Part shown: positions 10,927 through 22,174 of the stretch, one piece after another
Position numbering within the stretch: the stretch's first letter is position 1
Layout of the letters: every line of letters begins with the position of its first letter
Assembly: GCF_008831285.2 (NCBI RefSeq)
Contig: NW_022204708.1
Span: 1 to 29,559 of the forward strand
Length of the DNA stretch: 29,559 nucleotides
DNA from: Nymphaea colorata
Taxonomy: Eukaryota; Streptophyta; Magnoliopsida; Nymphaeales; Nymphaeaceae
Reading direction: 5' to 3'
The notes under the pieces: model-generated
The model's database searches: none
The model's input: only the letters and a program-made list of their open reading frames with translations
What the model was told of the DNA's origin: nothing
Program-made: the position numbers and the translations under genes

Positions 10927-12606
10927 TCATGGTTATGGAGTCGTGGTTGCTGAATCTAGCCGAAGGGGGTCAAACTTTTCTTCTTTTTATCTGGTATCTC
11001 CTTCCGATTTCTCCTCAGGGTAGAGATGAGACTTTCTTTCATTCAAAAAGAAAACAGGGATCGTTCCGAAGACCAATCTGAGGGCTGCAATCGCTGCTAT
11101 AGCATTGATGCCATGATCCATAGACAGTTGGACCAAGGTTGGGCAAATAATAGCTCCAATATTCGCAAGAGACTCTATTACTGCTATTATGATCATCTGG
11201 TATCTTTCAGGAAAAGAGTCGACTTTTAGACGTGTATAAAAGTTACAACCCCAGCCTAGATAGAGAATAAGATACAAAGGCAGAAGCGAAGAATGATAAT
11301 GGCACAAGTCTAAACACCCCCATTTTAGATGCAGAAAGGAAAAAGAAAGAGCATCGCACCAAGAAATACAATAAGGAAGTATAGATGAGTCCGCGCTTGC
11401 GTTGCTCTTACACTTGTATGGCATAGACTAATTTAGTAATTAATTACTCGCTGTGATGAATCCGAAGGTATTCGACAGGCCGACTATCAAAAGGTTCGTA
11501 TTGTAGCTATATTGAAGGCTTTGGATTGAAAGATCGACACTTTTGGTTGCTGTTTGATATAAGCATCCAGCAAGTCCTATGATGATAATTTTTTCAATTA
11601 TATCAAACCGCAAAAGTTACCGATAATTATGGACTGATTTTGGTTCTTACTGGTTGAAAGCTTTTATCCTATCGAATTCAGCAGCGAGTTCATCAATCTT
11701 CAGCAGGTTTTCTCTTATGACTTATTCATTTTCCCCATTTTATTGTCCCACTTATTCGATGATCTTCTTGGCCTCTTATATTCTTCCTCCCTGAAAGAGA
11801 AACACAGGGTCTTCCTTAAGGACAAAAACAGAGGCAATTGAGGAAATCAAAATTCCTGCTGAGTATACGTAGGCCACTGCCCTCCAACTTTCAAAGGCAA
11901 AGTTCAGGCCAGCTATGCATATTTGACTCAATCCATGGCTATATAGTCAAACAATTACAATGCGATGAGCAAGATAGTGGTTGACTTTTCATATTATTCC
12001 TTCTTCATGAATCTCGTCAGCAAGACTAAAAATGAAATATAATAGATTTTATTCAAAACGCCATTCAGTACCTATGTCATAACGAGCAGGGTCACATTGT
12101 GCAAATGAGCTCCGATAAGCTGTGCTTGGTTAGGTAAAAAATACAGATCCAGCTAATGTTAAGAGCGATTAGAGATGAGCAGTAGCTGACCTTTTTCCCT
12201 ATTCTGTCACTGAATACGAGATAGATAAGTCCTATCCAGCTGCCGATTCCCATTCCAGTTTGCATTAAAACTCTTGCTTTTTTTCTTGAATCGCAGTAGA
12301 GATTGAGCTAAGCTGTGAGGGTACCGCCATTGACTTTATTAAAAGATTATTACTGATCTAGCAAAACTAAAGCTGGGAGCACGCTTCATCTTAAAGCACT
12401 TTGATTTCAGTCCCGTGGCACCGAAAGACAGGATTCATGTAGAGAAGGTTATTGCTATACAGCTGCATGACGGAGGTGAAGGCAGACAGCGTGAAGAAGA
12501 GGGTTAATTTAAGATGGTAATAGGAGTTTTTTGAGACATTATGGATGCATTTGCTAATAACTTTCTCAACTTTATGAGGGTCTTCTTGATCTATCTAACT
12601 GTTCAT
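10927..12606 (-). CDS. SLC22-like MFS transporter, paralogue 3
   Basis: Starts MNSQIDQEDPHKVEKVISKC. TM1 ends at LLYMNPVFRCHGTE; after the first intron come INGGTLTAQLNLYCDSRKKA and motif A, GLIYLVFSDRIGKR. The last part reads NFYTRLKVDSFPERYQM, IICPTLVQLSMDHGINAIAA and LVFGTIPVFFLNERKSHLY with a tail rich in charged residues and Gln, ending TTTPQP then TGA. Both introns are exactly 20 bases (12334-12353 ending AAG, 11428-11447) and sit at the same protein positions as in neighbours. A few single-base slips remain in the middle. Confidence 0.82.
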
Positions 12607-12936
12607 TGGTAATTAATACTAATCTTTTTTGTGTCTAAATAAAAGAATACGAAACAATGAAATCTTCCATCCTGGGAACATTTTGTCCATCACTCAGTTG
12701 TTTAGATTTGCTTTATAAGTGTGATCACACAGGATAAGGAACCAAACAAAAATAATTTATAAGAAAAATATAAGAAAAAATTCTCTTTGAAGATGCCATA
12801 AAAATTTCAATAAAATACAAAATAGACTTATACGTAAGGATAGTATTTCAAGCATATTACTTTATTTTAAAAAGGCATAAATTTTAACCGCTACAGCCAA
12901 AAGAGAAATTCTTCATTATAACTTAAAGGGAATATA

Positions 12937-14578
12937 TCAATCAATAACTTCGTATAAAATATCATCATTTTTAGCCCTTTACGATTATGAATCATCCGGC
13001 AGCAAATGCGCTCTTTCAGGATTCAAGAATAAAGTAGGAACGGTCCCTAGCAATAGGCCAAGGACTGCTATTGCTGTTATTGCATTCAACCCATGGTCAA
13101 TTGACATTTGAACGAAAGTTGGGCACATTACAAGGCCAAAACTCACAATAATCTCTATGAAACAAACGATTGCCATCTGGTATTTAGCAGGAAAGGAGTC
13201 TACCTTCAGCCGAGTGTAAAAATTGCAGCTCCAGCCTTAATTAAAGTCTAATTACCTAGAAAGAAGCGTAAGAAAAAAATGACACACGTTTCCGCGTTTC
13301 CATTTTCACTGCAAAAAGGAAACAGAAAGAGCAGGGCCCCGAGGACATAAAGCAAAGAAGTGTAAATAAGCCCTCTTTTTCGATTCTCCTCCATTTGATT
13401 ACATAAACTAGTTTAGAAGAAAAATACTTGCTGATGTGAATCCGCATACATTGGCCAGACCAACAATAAAGAGGTTAAAGCTGTAACTATACTAGAGACT
13501 CTGGATTGAAAGGTCGATGCTTCTGGTGGCCATTATATAGGAGCAACCAGCAACGCCAATTATGAGTATCTTTTGGATGATGTCACAGCGAACAATGTCC
13601 CAAAGACTGTATCTGTGTTTTTTATCGATGTTGTTTTCGATTCTGTACATTTTGTCTTCAAAAAGCTTGTCTATTATGGCCAAATTTTAGCGAATAGTTT
13701 CGCACGGCTCTCCATTTTACTCTCCCACTTCTTCGATTATCTTCTTCACTTGCAGAATCTTCCCCTCGTGGAAAAGGAAAGAAGGATCCTCCTTCACGAT
13801 GATCACAGAGGCAATAGAGCAGCCCAAGATGCATAACGAATAAGTGTAGTGATTGCTCTCCAATCCTGAAAGACAGAGTTGATCCCAGCGATGCACATTT
13901 GGCTTACTCCATGGCTGAATAACCCGTTGCTTACTATACTATGAACCAAATGAGCGTGATCAACTCGTAGGAATCTTTCTTCATGAATCTCGTCAATAGC
14001 ACTATGAAGGAAACGTAGTAAAGCTTGTTGCAAAAGCCAACCAAAAGCTAGGCCATGAGCAGAAAGCCTACGCTTCGATACTACACACTGATGAGTTGGA
14101 CTTTATAGGGAGGGATGTACAAATCCAAGTAAGGTTGAGGAGTATGATTCCAATGCAAAAGCAAACTTTCTTTCCGAATCGGTCGCTGAAACAGGTGAAG
14201 ATGAGGCCCAAAATATTGCCAATCCCGCCTGTTGATTGGACAATAGTTCTCGATTTTTTTCGTGAGTCGCAGTATAAATTGAGATCAGCAGTAATAGTTC
14301 TGGTGTTGACTAAGTAGTAAGTTGTTTACCGATAGTACAGAGATCTATTTGAGGGCATGCCTAGTCTTCAAAGACTTTTTCATCACTGCCAGCGCACTTG
14401 AAGACGGGGTTCATGTAGAAAAGACCATTGCTGTAGAGAAACAAAGTTGTTGAGAGGGCAACAATAGAGAAAAGATTGCTAATTTGAACTGATACCGCGG
14501 GTTATGGGATACATTTTCAATGCATCCCCTTATCGCCATGTCAATTTCGTGAGGATTATCGTTACTGATAACTGTCAT
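12937..14578 (-). CDS. SLC22-like MFS transporter, paralogue 4
   Basis: Starts MTVISNDNPHEIDMAIRGC and is more like paralogue 5 than 1-3: both share CIENVSHNP.YQ and NGLFYMNPVFKC. After intron 1 (14310-14329, 20 bases) comes NTRTITADL, then motif A SDRFGKKV. Intron 2 is 13408-13427 (20 bases). C-terminal part: CPTFVQMSIDHGLNAITAIA, LLGTVPTLFLNPERAHLLPD, then a tail that reads through two TAA as Gln and ends EVID-TGA at 12937. Frame slips occur in the middle. The 3' spacer before paralogue 3's start (12607-12936) is AT-rich and shows no gene. Confidence 0.82.
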
Positions 14579-14805
14579 AAAAAACAATAATTATTGTATA
14601 TTATCAAAAGAAAAATAAGGATAAAAGTAAAATTAGCTTTTTTTAATGATTTCCCAAAATAAATGAAACCTCATTTAAAAGTTGCCTTTTATTTATTGTT
14701 TGGAATAATTAAAAATTTCTTAAAGATAGTTAAAAGTGCTACAATTATCGGAAAATTTTAATCCTTATCTCATAAATAAATATCAGTACCCTTGAATGAA
14801 CTCCT

Positions 14806-16445
14806 TCAATCAAAGACATCAGACATTTTATCTTCCTTCTTAACGGTCTCCTAAGTTTCATCAATTTCCAAATGCGCCTTTTCCTTATTCAGGAAGCAAG
14901 TGGGAACAGTCCCAAAGAAAAATCCAAGGATGGCAATCGTCGCTATTGCGTTCAATCCGTGGTCGATGGACATTTGCACCAAAGTTGGACATATAGCCAA
15001 ACCTAGGTATACGATTATCTCCACGAAGCCGACAATTGCCATCTGGTATTTCTCAGGGAAGCAGTCCACCTTTAGCCGTGTGTAGAAATTGCAGCTCCAG
15101 CCTTAATAGAAGATATGGTACACAGCAGGAATCTTAGGATGATGATCAGGCAAGTTTACACGCTTCCATTTTCAGTGCAAAATGGAAATAAGAACAGGAT
15201 TGCTCCTAAGCAATACAAAGAAGATGTGAAAATAAGCCCACGTTTTCGATTATCCTCCATTTTGATTATGTAGACTTGATTATCAAATCCTTACTGGCAG
15301 TGGCGAAACCGCAGGCGTTGGAAAGACCGACAGTGAAGAGATTGAAATTGTAACTAAACTCAAGACTTTGAATAGAAAGGTCAATGCTTCTGTTGGACAT
15401 TATATAGGAGCATCCCGCTAGACCGATAATGATAATCTTTTCGATTATATCGCAGCGAAAAATGTCTGAAAGACTGTACCGATGCTTCTTCTCGATATTG
15501 TTCTCAATTCTATACATTTTATCTTGGAAAAGCCTGTCGATGATTACCAAATTTTCGCGAATTACTTCGTAGTCTTCTCCATTTTACTCACCAACTTCCT
15601 CAATGATCTTTTTGACTTTCTTCACATCCCCCATATGGAAGATGAAAGCTGGATCTTCTTTCAAAACGATCATAGATGCAAGCGAGCAAACAATAATAAG
15701 CGTGGCATAGCTGTATGTTAAAACTCTCCAATTTTCGAAAAGGTGGTTGAGGCCGGAAATGGCCATTTGAGCTCCTCCATGGCTAGGTTATTCCACATTT
15801 ACTATGCAATCAGCCAAAGAAGAGTGACCAATTCGTAGGAATCCTTTTTCATGAATCTCGTCAATAAGATTATGAAGGAAACATAGTAAAGCTTATTGCA
15901 AAACCCAACCAAAAGCTAACTCATCAGCATGAAGGCGGCGTTCCTGGACTCGACACCGATGAGCTGGACTGAGTAAGATTGTTTTTACATATCCAAGTAA
16001 GGTTGAGCAATATGATCCCCACGCAAAAGCTTATCTTCTTGCCGAATCGATCGCTGAAGCAGGTGAAAATTAGACCCAGGCAATTTCCAATAGCCCCGGC
16101 TGACTGCAGCATCGTTCTCTATTTCTTTCGCGAATCGCAGTATAAGCTTAGATCGGCGGTGATGGTCCCCGCGTTCACTAAATAGTAAATTAATTACCGA
16201 TGGAACAGTGCTCGATTTGGGGCATGCCTCGTCCTCAAAAACCTTTTACTCCTTCCATGGCACTTGAAGACGGGGTTCATGTAGAAAAGTCCATTGCCAT
16301 AAATAAAGAGGGCGGTGGACAAGGCCACAAATGCGAAAAAGATGGCCAATTTGGTCTGATATTTGGGATTGTGAGAGACATTCTCGATGCATTTTCTAAT
16401 TTGGAGGTCGATTTCATATCGATTGCCTTCACTGGAGACGCTCAT
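14806..16445 (-). CDS. SLC22-like MFS transporter, paralogue 5
   Basis: Starts MSVSSEGNRYEIDLQIRKC, with TM1 FFAFVALSTALFIYGNGLFY and the NPVFKCHG loop. Intron 1 is 16178-16197 and intron 2 is 15275-15294, both 20 bases. Clear family parts: motif A SDRFGKKISFCVG, LKEDPAFIFHMGDVKKVKKI, NRSIDLSIQSLEFSYNFNLF and CPTLVQMSIDHGLNAIATIA. The tail HLEIDETQETVKKEDKMSDV is acidic and ends FD-TGA. It pairs with paralogue 4 in the N-terminus and the ADL-loop start. Some one-base slips, for example after CHG near 16250. Confidence 0.82.
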
Positions 16446-16953
16446 CGATTATCTAATTTTTATTATGGGAAGAGGATGATAAAACTATTTCAAAATGCAA
16501 AAATGTTAGTATGGCATATCCTGAAAGAAAAGGAACATTTTCTAAGCCAAAATTTGATCTTACACAGCTTTTTGTATACAAAATGGAGGAAAAAGTAAGT
16601 CTTCATAGATAATATTAACTGTTGATTTGATCTTATCAGCTATGTTTTTGCAGTTAGCTCTAATAATCAAATGAGGCGCTCCTCCATGCAAGTAGATTCT
16701 AAATTAACCCAAAAGATAGCATTTACTACTATATTTTGCTGCACAAATAAAATTATAGCCCCAATAAACATGTGAAGAATATTGGGTATTGAATACCTAT
16801 TATGATGAAGTAATTCATCTCAATTCGGCATTAAAATTGCTCCATCTCCAATCTAGAACATAGGGATACATATATATAAAACCCTCTGCAGCACAGGACA
16901 TGCATGCTTATAGTTATATAAAGGATAGTGATATCATTCCATTGAAATAGGCT
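16446..16953. other. AT-rich spacer between transporter paralogues 5 and 6
   Basis: About 500 bases upstream of paralogue 5, with TATATAAA-type runs near 16872-16925. No convincing coding frame or RNA gene is visible. It is roughly twice the spacing inside the rest of the array, setting paralogue 6 apart. Confidence 0.5.
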
Positions 16954-18575
16954 TCACGTAGAGATCTCTCTTATCTTTTCCCCTTTTCCGGCCTCACCGC
17001 AGGAGAATGCGTCAGAAGACTAATCCGCTACTACACGAGCAAGAAGACGGGAAGCGTCCCCAGGATCAGCCTCAAGACACCCATCGACACGATCGGATTG
17101 ATGCTGCGGTCCACTGACATTTGGATCAGGGTGGGCGCCACGATGGTTCCGAAATTGACCAGGAACTCAATGAGCCCAACGATTGTCATCTGGTACTTCT
17201 CGGGGAAGGAGTCGATTTTTAGGCGGGTGTAGAAGTTGCAGCTCCAGCAGAGGAAGAACTTCAAGAAGAAGATGACGCCGGTTTCGACAGTGCCGTTGTT
17301 TTTGCAGAAGGCGAACATGAAGAGCATGGCTCCAGCGCAATACAAAAGGGAGGAGTAGATGAAGCCCCTCTTCCTGTGCGGTTACACCTTGATCACGTAC
17401 ATCGCAGTGGCGAAGCCGCAGATGTTGGAAAGACCCACCACGAAGAGATTGAAATTGTAGCTAAACTCTAGGCTCTGGATGGAGAGGTCGATACTCTTGC
17501 TGCACATGTGGTAGAAACAGCCTGCCAGTCCGATGATGGCCACTTTTTGGAAGATATCGCACCGCATGATCTCGTTGATGCTGAAATTGTTTGCCCCCTT
17601 CAGTCTGTGCTCGATCTGTAACATCTTTATCTCGAAAGTTTAGTCCAGTTTTCTGAGGTTTTGCTGATTTGTCTTGAAATCTTCACCATTCTCTATTCCA
17701 ATTTATTCGATTACTCCCTTGGACTCTCTAAGCTTCCCAGTATCGAACAGGAAGATAGGGTCTTCTTTCAGGATTACCAGCGCCACTATCGAGCATACCG
17801 CTATTCCAATTGTATAGACATAGGCAATCATCTTCCAATCTTGGAAAAAATTATTCAAAGCGGCTATTGCCATCTGGCTGATGCCGTTTCTGAGTAAATT
17901 GATAGGTACGCTGCGATGAACCAGCCGAGAGTTCCCATTTAGTAACCTTCTTTCTTTAAGAACCTTGTGAGAATGACTAAGAAACTTAGGTAGATCATCT
18001 TGCCTGAGAGTCCTGATACGAATTCCGAAAATAAGAGCAAGGGGATGTTGTGGGTATGAACGCCGAGAAATTGGCCTAGATAAAGGGAGGAATACAAGCT
18101 GAGGTGAGGTTGAGTATGACAAGCCCGATGCAGAGGCAAAGTTTTCTTCCCTTACGGTCGCTGAGCCAGCCGACGAGGAGCAATCCTACGACGTTTCCGA
18201 AGCCCATGGTGGTCTGGATGAGGGTTCTGCTTTCCTTTCTGGAGTCGCAGTAGAGGCCGAGGTCAGCGGTGATAGTTCCAGAGTTAACTGCATAAACTTG
18301 CACTTACTTATCTTGCAGAAATCGAGCATGCCACAGGCGTCATCTTCGTTTACTTTGCCCTCGAAGCCTTAGCACTCGAATACGGGGTTCATGTAGAAGA
18401 GGTTGGAGCCGTGGGTCTGCAAATTCGAGAAGAAGGCGACTAGAATGAAAAACACCAAAATTCTCTTTTGGTATTTATCGTTCCTGGAGACGTATTGGAT
18501 TGCGGATTTCAGCTACTCTCCGATGTCTACCTCCGACAGGAGGCTGACATCTCTATTTCTGAGGGGTTATGCCAT
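16954..18575 (-). CDS. SLC22-like MFS transporter, paralogue 6 (divergent)
   Basis: Most divergent copy and visibly richer in GC than the other five. It starts MAQPLRNRDVSLLSEVDIGE, TM1 ends NLFYMNPVFECQGFEGKV, and the long extracellular loop with Cys residues continues to INSGTITADLGLYCDSRKE. Motif A is GWLSDRKGRKLCLC. Then LILGTLPVFLLV near the end; the C-terminus probably closes at TGA 16954 in a one-base-shifted frame (EKIREIST), otherwise later. Intron 1 (18288-18307, 20 bases) is shared with the family, but intron 2 is absent: ATAMYVIKVQPHRKRG runs straight through, with TAA as Gln. This suggests gain or loss of that intron after duplication. Confidence 0.8.
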
Positions 18576-19006
18576 TCCAATTAATATTATATAAGAATTT
18601 CAAATAATGGAGCTTATCCTCAATGCCATACTTGCAGACAGCCGTTATTTGCAGAAAATTAGAAAAGATGGGTGTGAGCCTACATATACCGATTGCTATC
18701 CAGAGAGAAATCGGTAGGAGTTGTTTTGGGTTATTGTCAACGGAACTATCAGTATTTTAATTTTCCACTTCGGCAGAGGGCACCCAAATAATAGGGGAAG
18801 ATATAAGCTGGATTGATTGGACTAATAGCATTTCTCGAGGATTTTACACGTGTTACTAATGGGAATTATATTTAATGAAAATGGGAATGAACAATCCAAC
18901 AAATTTTAGAAATTTCCGTCAGGAAACCATTAAATGGAGTTTGCGTGGGAGTTTGAACATAAGAGAGTTAGTGATCACGAGGGGCATAGGGAAGACGGAG
19001 AGCGCC
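18576..19006. other. Intergenic spacer, no gene seen
   Basis: About 430 bases between the start of transporter paralogue 6 and the stop of the GST-like gene, both on the minus strand. Short frames on either strand lack motifs or matching codon use. The upstream region of paralogue 6 must lie here. Confidence 0.5.
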
Positions 19007-19832
19007 TCATCTGAACAGACATACGTCGGGGCAGGACCACACCCGGCTTATGCCCTTCACGACCGCCGCCCCCATCCTGCTCCCCACCACCGCGAACGAT
19101 TGCAAATATTCCCTGTTCTTGGCGTAGTAGGCCAGCCCCTCCATGAATTGCCTGAAGCTCTGCATGACCCGCAGGTAGCGCACCCGTCCCCTCTTCCTGC
19201 CGCCCTCGCCCTCGCCCTCCAGCCCACCGAACATACCCAGCATGTAGGCGGTGCTCTCGAGGAAGTAGAAGTCGATGAGGGTGGGGTGCCCAGGAGGAAC
19301 TGCCGCTTCCCCTCCCTGATCAGCATATCGCTGAATTCCTTCATATAGCCCGAGTTTTTCAGTGTTTCCCTGTAGCTTGCCTCGATGGTGGGCAGCAGGT
19401 GCTCCTAGGGGAGCGTGGAGGCCTGTCCTGCCAGCTCGAACAGCGAGGAATGGGTCTGCGGCAGCCTCTGGTCCAGGATCTCCATCAACTCCTGCACCCT
19501 TACCTGAGTAAGTGGAGGGTTACCTTTTGAAAGATGTCCTTCCCCAGCAGGTCCTACCGATTGAAGCGGTAGCAGAGGTAAGTGAGGATGGGGAACAGTT
19601 GCTCGATCACCTCCCCCTCATGCACCAACACCGGCAACTTGGATCGATCGATTTTGACTCCCCTGAGTGCCTCCAACACCGATTTCGGAAGCGTCTTTCT
19701 CTGCTCCTCCAGACAGTCGAGCAGCACATCCACAAAGGGGACGTCGAGGTAGCAGAGTAAGTGCCTGGCTATCTGTGCGAGTCCTCGGAAGTCGAAGTAG
19801 ACCAGCACGATTGGGCAGTTTTCTTGGAGCAT
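19007..19832 (-). CDS. Glutathione S-transferase-like protein
   Basis: The N-terminal part has the thioredoxin-fold GST pattern: IVLVYFDFRGLAQIARHLL (the YFD-RG start with the candidate catalytic Tyr), VKIDRSKLPVLVHEGEVIEQ (cis-Pro LPVL and the glutathione-binding loop), and PILTYLCYRF. The C-terminal helical domain includes LIDFYFLESTAYMLGMF, with an acidic-basic insert GEGEGGRKRGR around residue 210. About 265 residues, slightly longer than typical GSTs. A 20-base intron lies at 19504-19523. One lost C breaks the frame at 19283-19286. TGA at 19007 ends it after CPDVCLFR. GC-rich like paralogue 6 and the next gene. Enzyme activity is inferred from fold motifs only. Confidence 0.75.
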
Positions 19833-19940
19833 CAAAATTATATAGATTTTTGAAGAGATACAAGTGCTAGAATGGGGGATGGGATCATAGTGGCAGCATC
19901 TGGGTGAGTAGCGCCTAGCCTATTTGAGAGTAATACAGCC

Positions 19941-20710
19941 TCATTTGTGCTTTTTGTTATTTTTCCTCATCCTAATCTTCTAGATTATCTTCCTGTTGGT
20001 CTGTCTATGATTCCTAATCGCTGGAGGATAAAATGCCCTCTTCCTTGAGCCTTCCTTGATGGCAGTGTAGGTCTGTTCGAGACTGGGCGGTGTCCTCCGG
20101 AGCCGTCTGAGATTGATTTCTATGTCGGAGAGGTAATTAAATAGCGGTTTGATGAATAAGCCCCCAAAGTCATAACTTATAAGTGGTTACTGGCACCGCT
20201 CTCCCAGCAAAGCCACCACCTAAATATCACCCCAACCCGCATCCTGCAGCCGCAGGTCGATCCCCTACAGGTAGGACTACATGATTAGCAGGGTCTTGAA
20301 ACGGTTGCGAGAGTAGTAGTGGCTTATCCGCGAAATTAACTCATGCTAGGGTAGCCACTACTTGTCCGTGAATGGAGCCAGGAAGCCACAAGGGCGAGAA
20401 GGAGTATCGCCCTCCCTAGTCAGAGTATTGCCCTATGGTTCCTCTCGATCCTGGCGTAAACTCCGGTATAGATGATGACGAGCCAATCGTCCTGCTGTAT
20501 GCCTTCGAAGAGGTAGTGCAGGCCGGTGATGAACTCGTAGCTGGTCATTCTTGGCGTTGAGTCCTCGGAAACGTAGCACACCTTTACTTTTGTGAAGGTA
20601 TTGCTCTAGAAATATGCCCTGATGATCTTTTCGTCCATTCTGGGCTGGAGGGGGTAGAGGTTGGTCAGGGTTTGGGGTGCGATGATGGCGAGCACGTAGG
20701 TGGTGGGCAT
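19941..20710 (-). CDS. Degenerate caspase-like (C14 fold) protein
   Basis: About 255 residues with the order of elements of a caspase/metacaspase p20 domain: TYVLAIIAP (strand 1), NLYPLQPRMDEKIIRAYF (linker and helix 1), VKVCYVSEDSTPRMTSYEF (strand 2 and following), DDWLVIIYTGVYAR at about residues 74-86 (strand 3), GFLAPFTDKQWLPQHELISR, then NRFKTLLIMQSYLQGIDLR (strand 4). In active enzymes strand 3 ends in GHG and strand 4 in D-x-C-x-(S/A)-G. Here these are TGVY and MQSYLQG, so both catalytic residues are missing. The tail is very basic (KIRMRKNNKKHK). One missing base near 20436 joins the two halves. No intron. Fold call is inference; it may be an unrelated alpha/beta protein. Confidence 0.5.
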
Positions 20711-20757
20711 GGGTGGCTGGGTATTGATTATATAGAATGAAAAGTGGATGATAGATA

Positions 20758-21881
20758 TCAAAGATTGATGATGTTGGGAGTGAAATTGACCCGCAGTCTC
20801 AGCTTGGTCGGCCTCTATCCATCCTCTCCCACTATGCTGGCTCTAGGATTGTTCCGCTTCTCTGCTTTCTCCGCTTTCTCTGGTTTATCCACCACTTTCT
20901 CCTGCTTCTCCTGTTTTTCAGGTTTATCTTGTGATGCTTCAACCTCTCGGATGGGTTTGTAATTATCACTCAATTTCAAATTATTTTTCTTCTTGATGAT
21001 GAAGCTTTTTTGCATCTTGGATTAGTGTTCCTCTTTCTGTTCGTGGATGGGATTGATCTTGGGCTTGCTCTTGTCCAGTTTGATGCAGGACTTATTGGAC
21101 TTTTCATTCTGGTCCTTGGTCCAAGTGGCTGATCTTTTTTCTTTTCTCAAGAATTTTTCACCGATCTCCATGATGGATTCTCTCTTGGGCGGATTTTCCC
21201 TGATCTTTTTTTCGGATTGAGGCCTGGATATTGCTACTTTTCCGCTGATGATATCATATACCAAATTTTATAATTTTGCTATCCTTTCAAGCAGTTCTTT
21301 CTTCGAATTTGAATCATCTTTCTTCGATTCCTCTTTTTCCCTCTTCTGCTCCTATCTCTCTCTCTGGTGATCCTCTTTGTCCCTCCTGGTCATGGCTTAT
21401 TTTCTCTCTTCAGTTTCCGGTATGGTGACTATATTGTTGAGGGAGGTGAGTTGTTTATCTTCATTATAGTGGGGGAAGTGGATAGAGGAGAAGGGTTTTC
21501 CCTTGGCGACAACTGAAAGAGCGTTGGGCATGTTGAGGTGGTTGAAGGTTTGCGCCAGGATCTTCAAGCTTTTCTCCTTCATCTCGGCGGCAGTCTCCCC
21601 TATCCGCTCCGCGATTTCCCTTTTTTCCATGAACTACTCCTCAATCCTAAGTATGGAGGTCTTGGTAGGCAGGTGCTGGTTTTCCTTATCGGAGGGGATG
21701 GACCCTCGTGCGTGTTTTCGGTGTCTTTATTATTTTTTTCTACGGAAGGATCATTATATGCGGTTAGAGTATTATATTTTATAGAAGAATTGACGAGGAG
21801 GATCTGCTTGGAAGAGGGTAGCAGAAATTACAATTTTTTTTGAGTTAGGCCTTCGTTCTGCATCTTTCTTGATCTTGACAT
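20758..21881 (-). CDS. Highly charged coiled-coil protein, unknown function
   Basis: Reads from ATG 21881 (MSRSRKMQNEGLTQKK) through a Met-rich helical part (MEKREIAERIGETAAEMKEK), a long Lys/Glu/Arg region (MTRRDKEDHQREREQEQKRE, where TAG/TAA give Q), to a tail with short repeats KPEKQEKQEKVVDKPEKAEK and the end VNFTPNIINL-TGA. Strong charge clustering suggests extended helix or coiled coil. No known domain, signal or membrane segment. One base seems missing near 21675. No intron identified. The stop is only 47 bases from the next gene's start. A continuous frame upstream (to about 22100) could add an N-terminal extension. I do not recognise a family. Confidence 0.6.
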
Positions 21882-22174
21882 CTTCTAGGAGGACTCCTTC
21901 ATGCAGTGGGCAGTTATTTGCCAAAATGAATAAATATTATTAATCTAATTAGAAGGTGGATTGTAAAAAACGAGTTAGGGCAAGATCAACTCAAAATATT
22001 CACTTAAAAATAGCTAAAGGACGTTATCCAAACCCTCCTCCCAAGGATAGCCAACCCTGTCCGTCCATCGCAACGGCAACTGGTAGTTGAAAGTGTTCCA
22101 TTTTTGAATAATAATCATCATATAATTTATATTGGGGAAAGGGCCATGTGGGAATGATGTTATGATGCTCTCAA
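21882..22174. other. Spacer with a possible short frame or 5' extension
   Basis: Mostly AT-rich, but 22020-22101 on the minus strand is richer in GC and reads NYQLPLRWTDRVGYPWEEGL with TAG as Gln downstream, reachable from ATG 22101 only through a one-base slip. It could be a small gene or an upstream exon of the charged protein. Not enough to call a gene. Confidence 0.3.

Noticed and set aside
16200-16598. 132-codon plus-strand frame
   Set aside because: Mostly antisense to the first exons of transporter paralogue 5, which has the family motifs on the minus strand.
18875-19348. 157-codon plus-strand frame with Pro/His-rich translation
   Set aside because: Lies opposite the GST-like gene; low-complexity composition comes from the GC-rich antisense strand.
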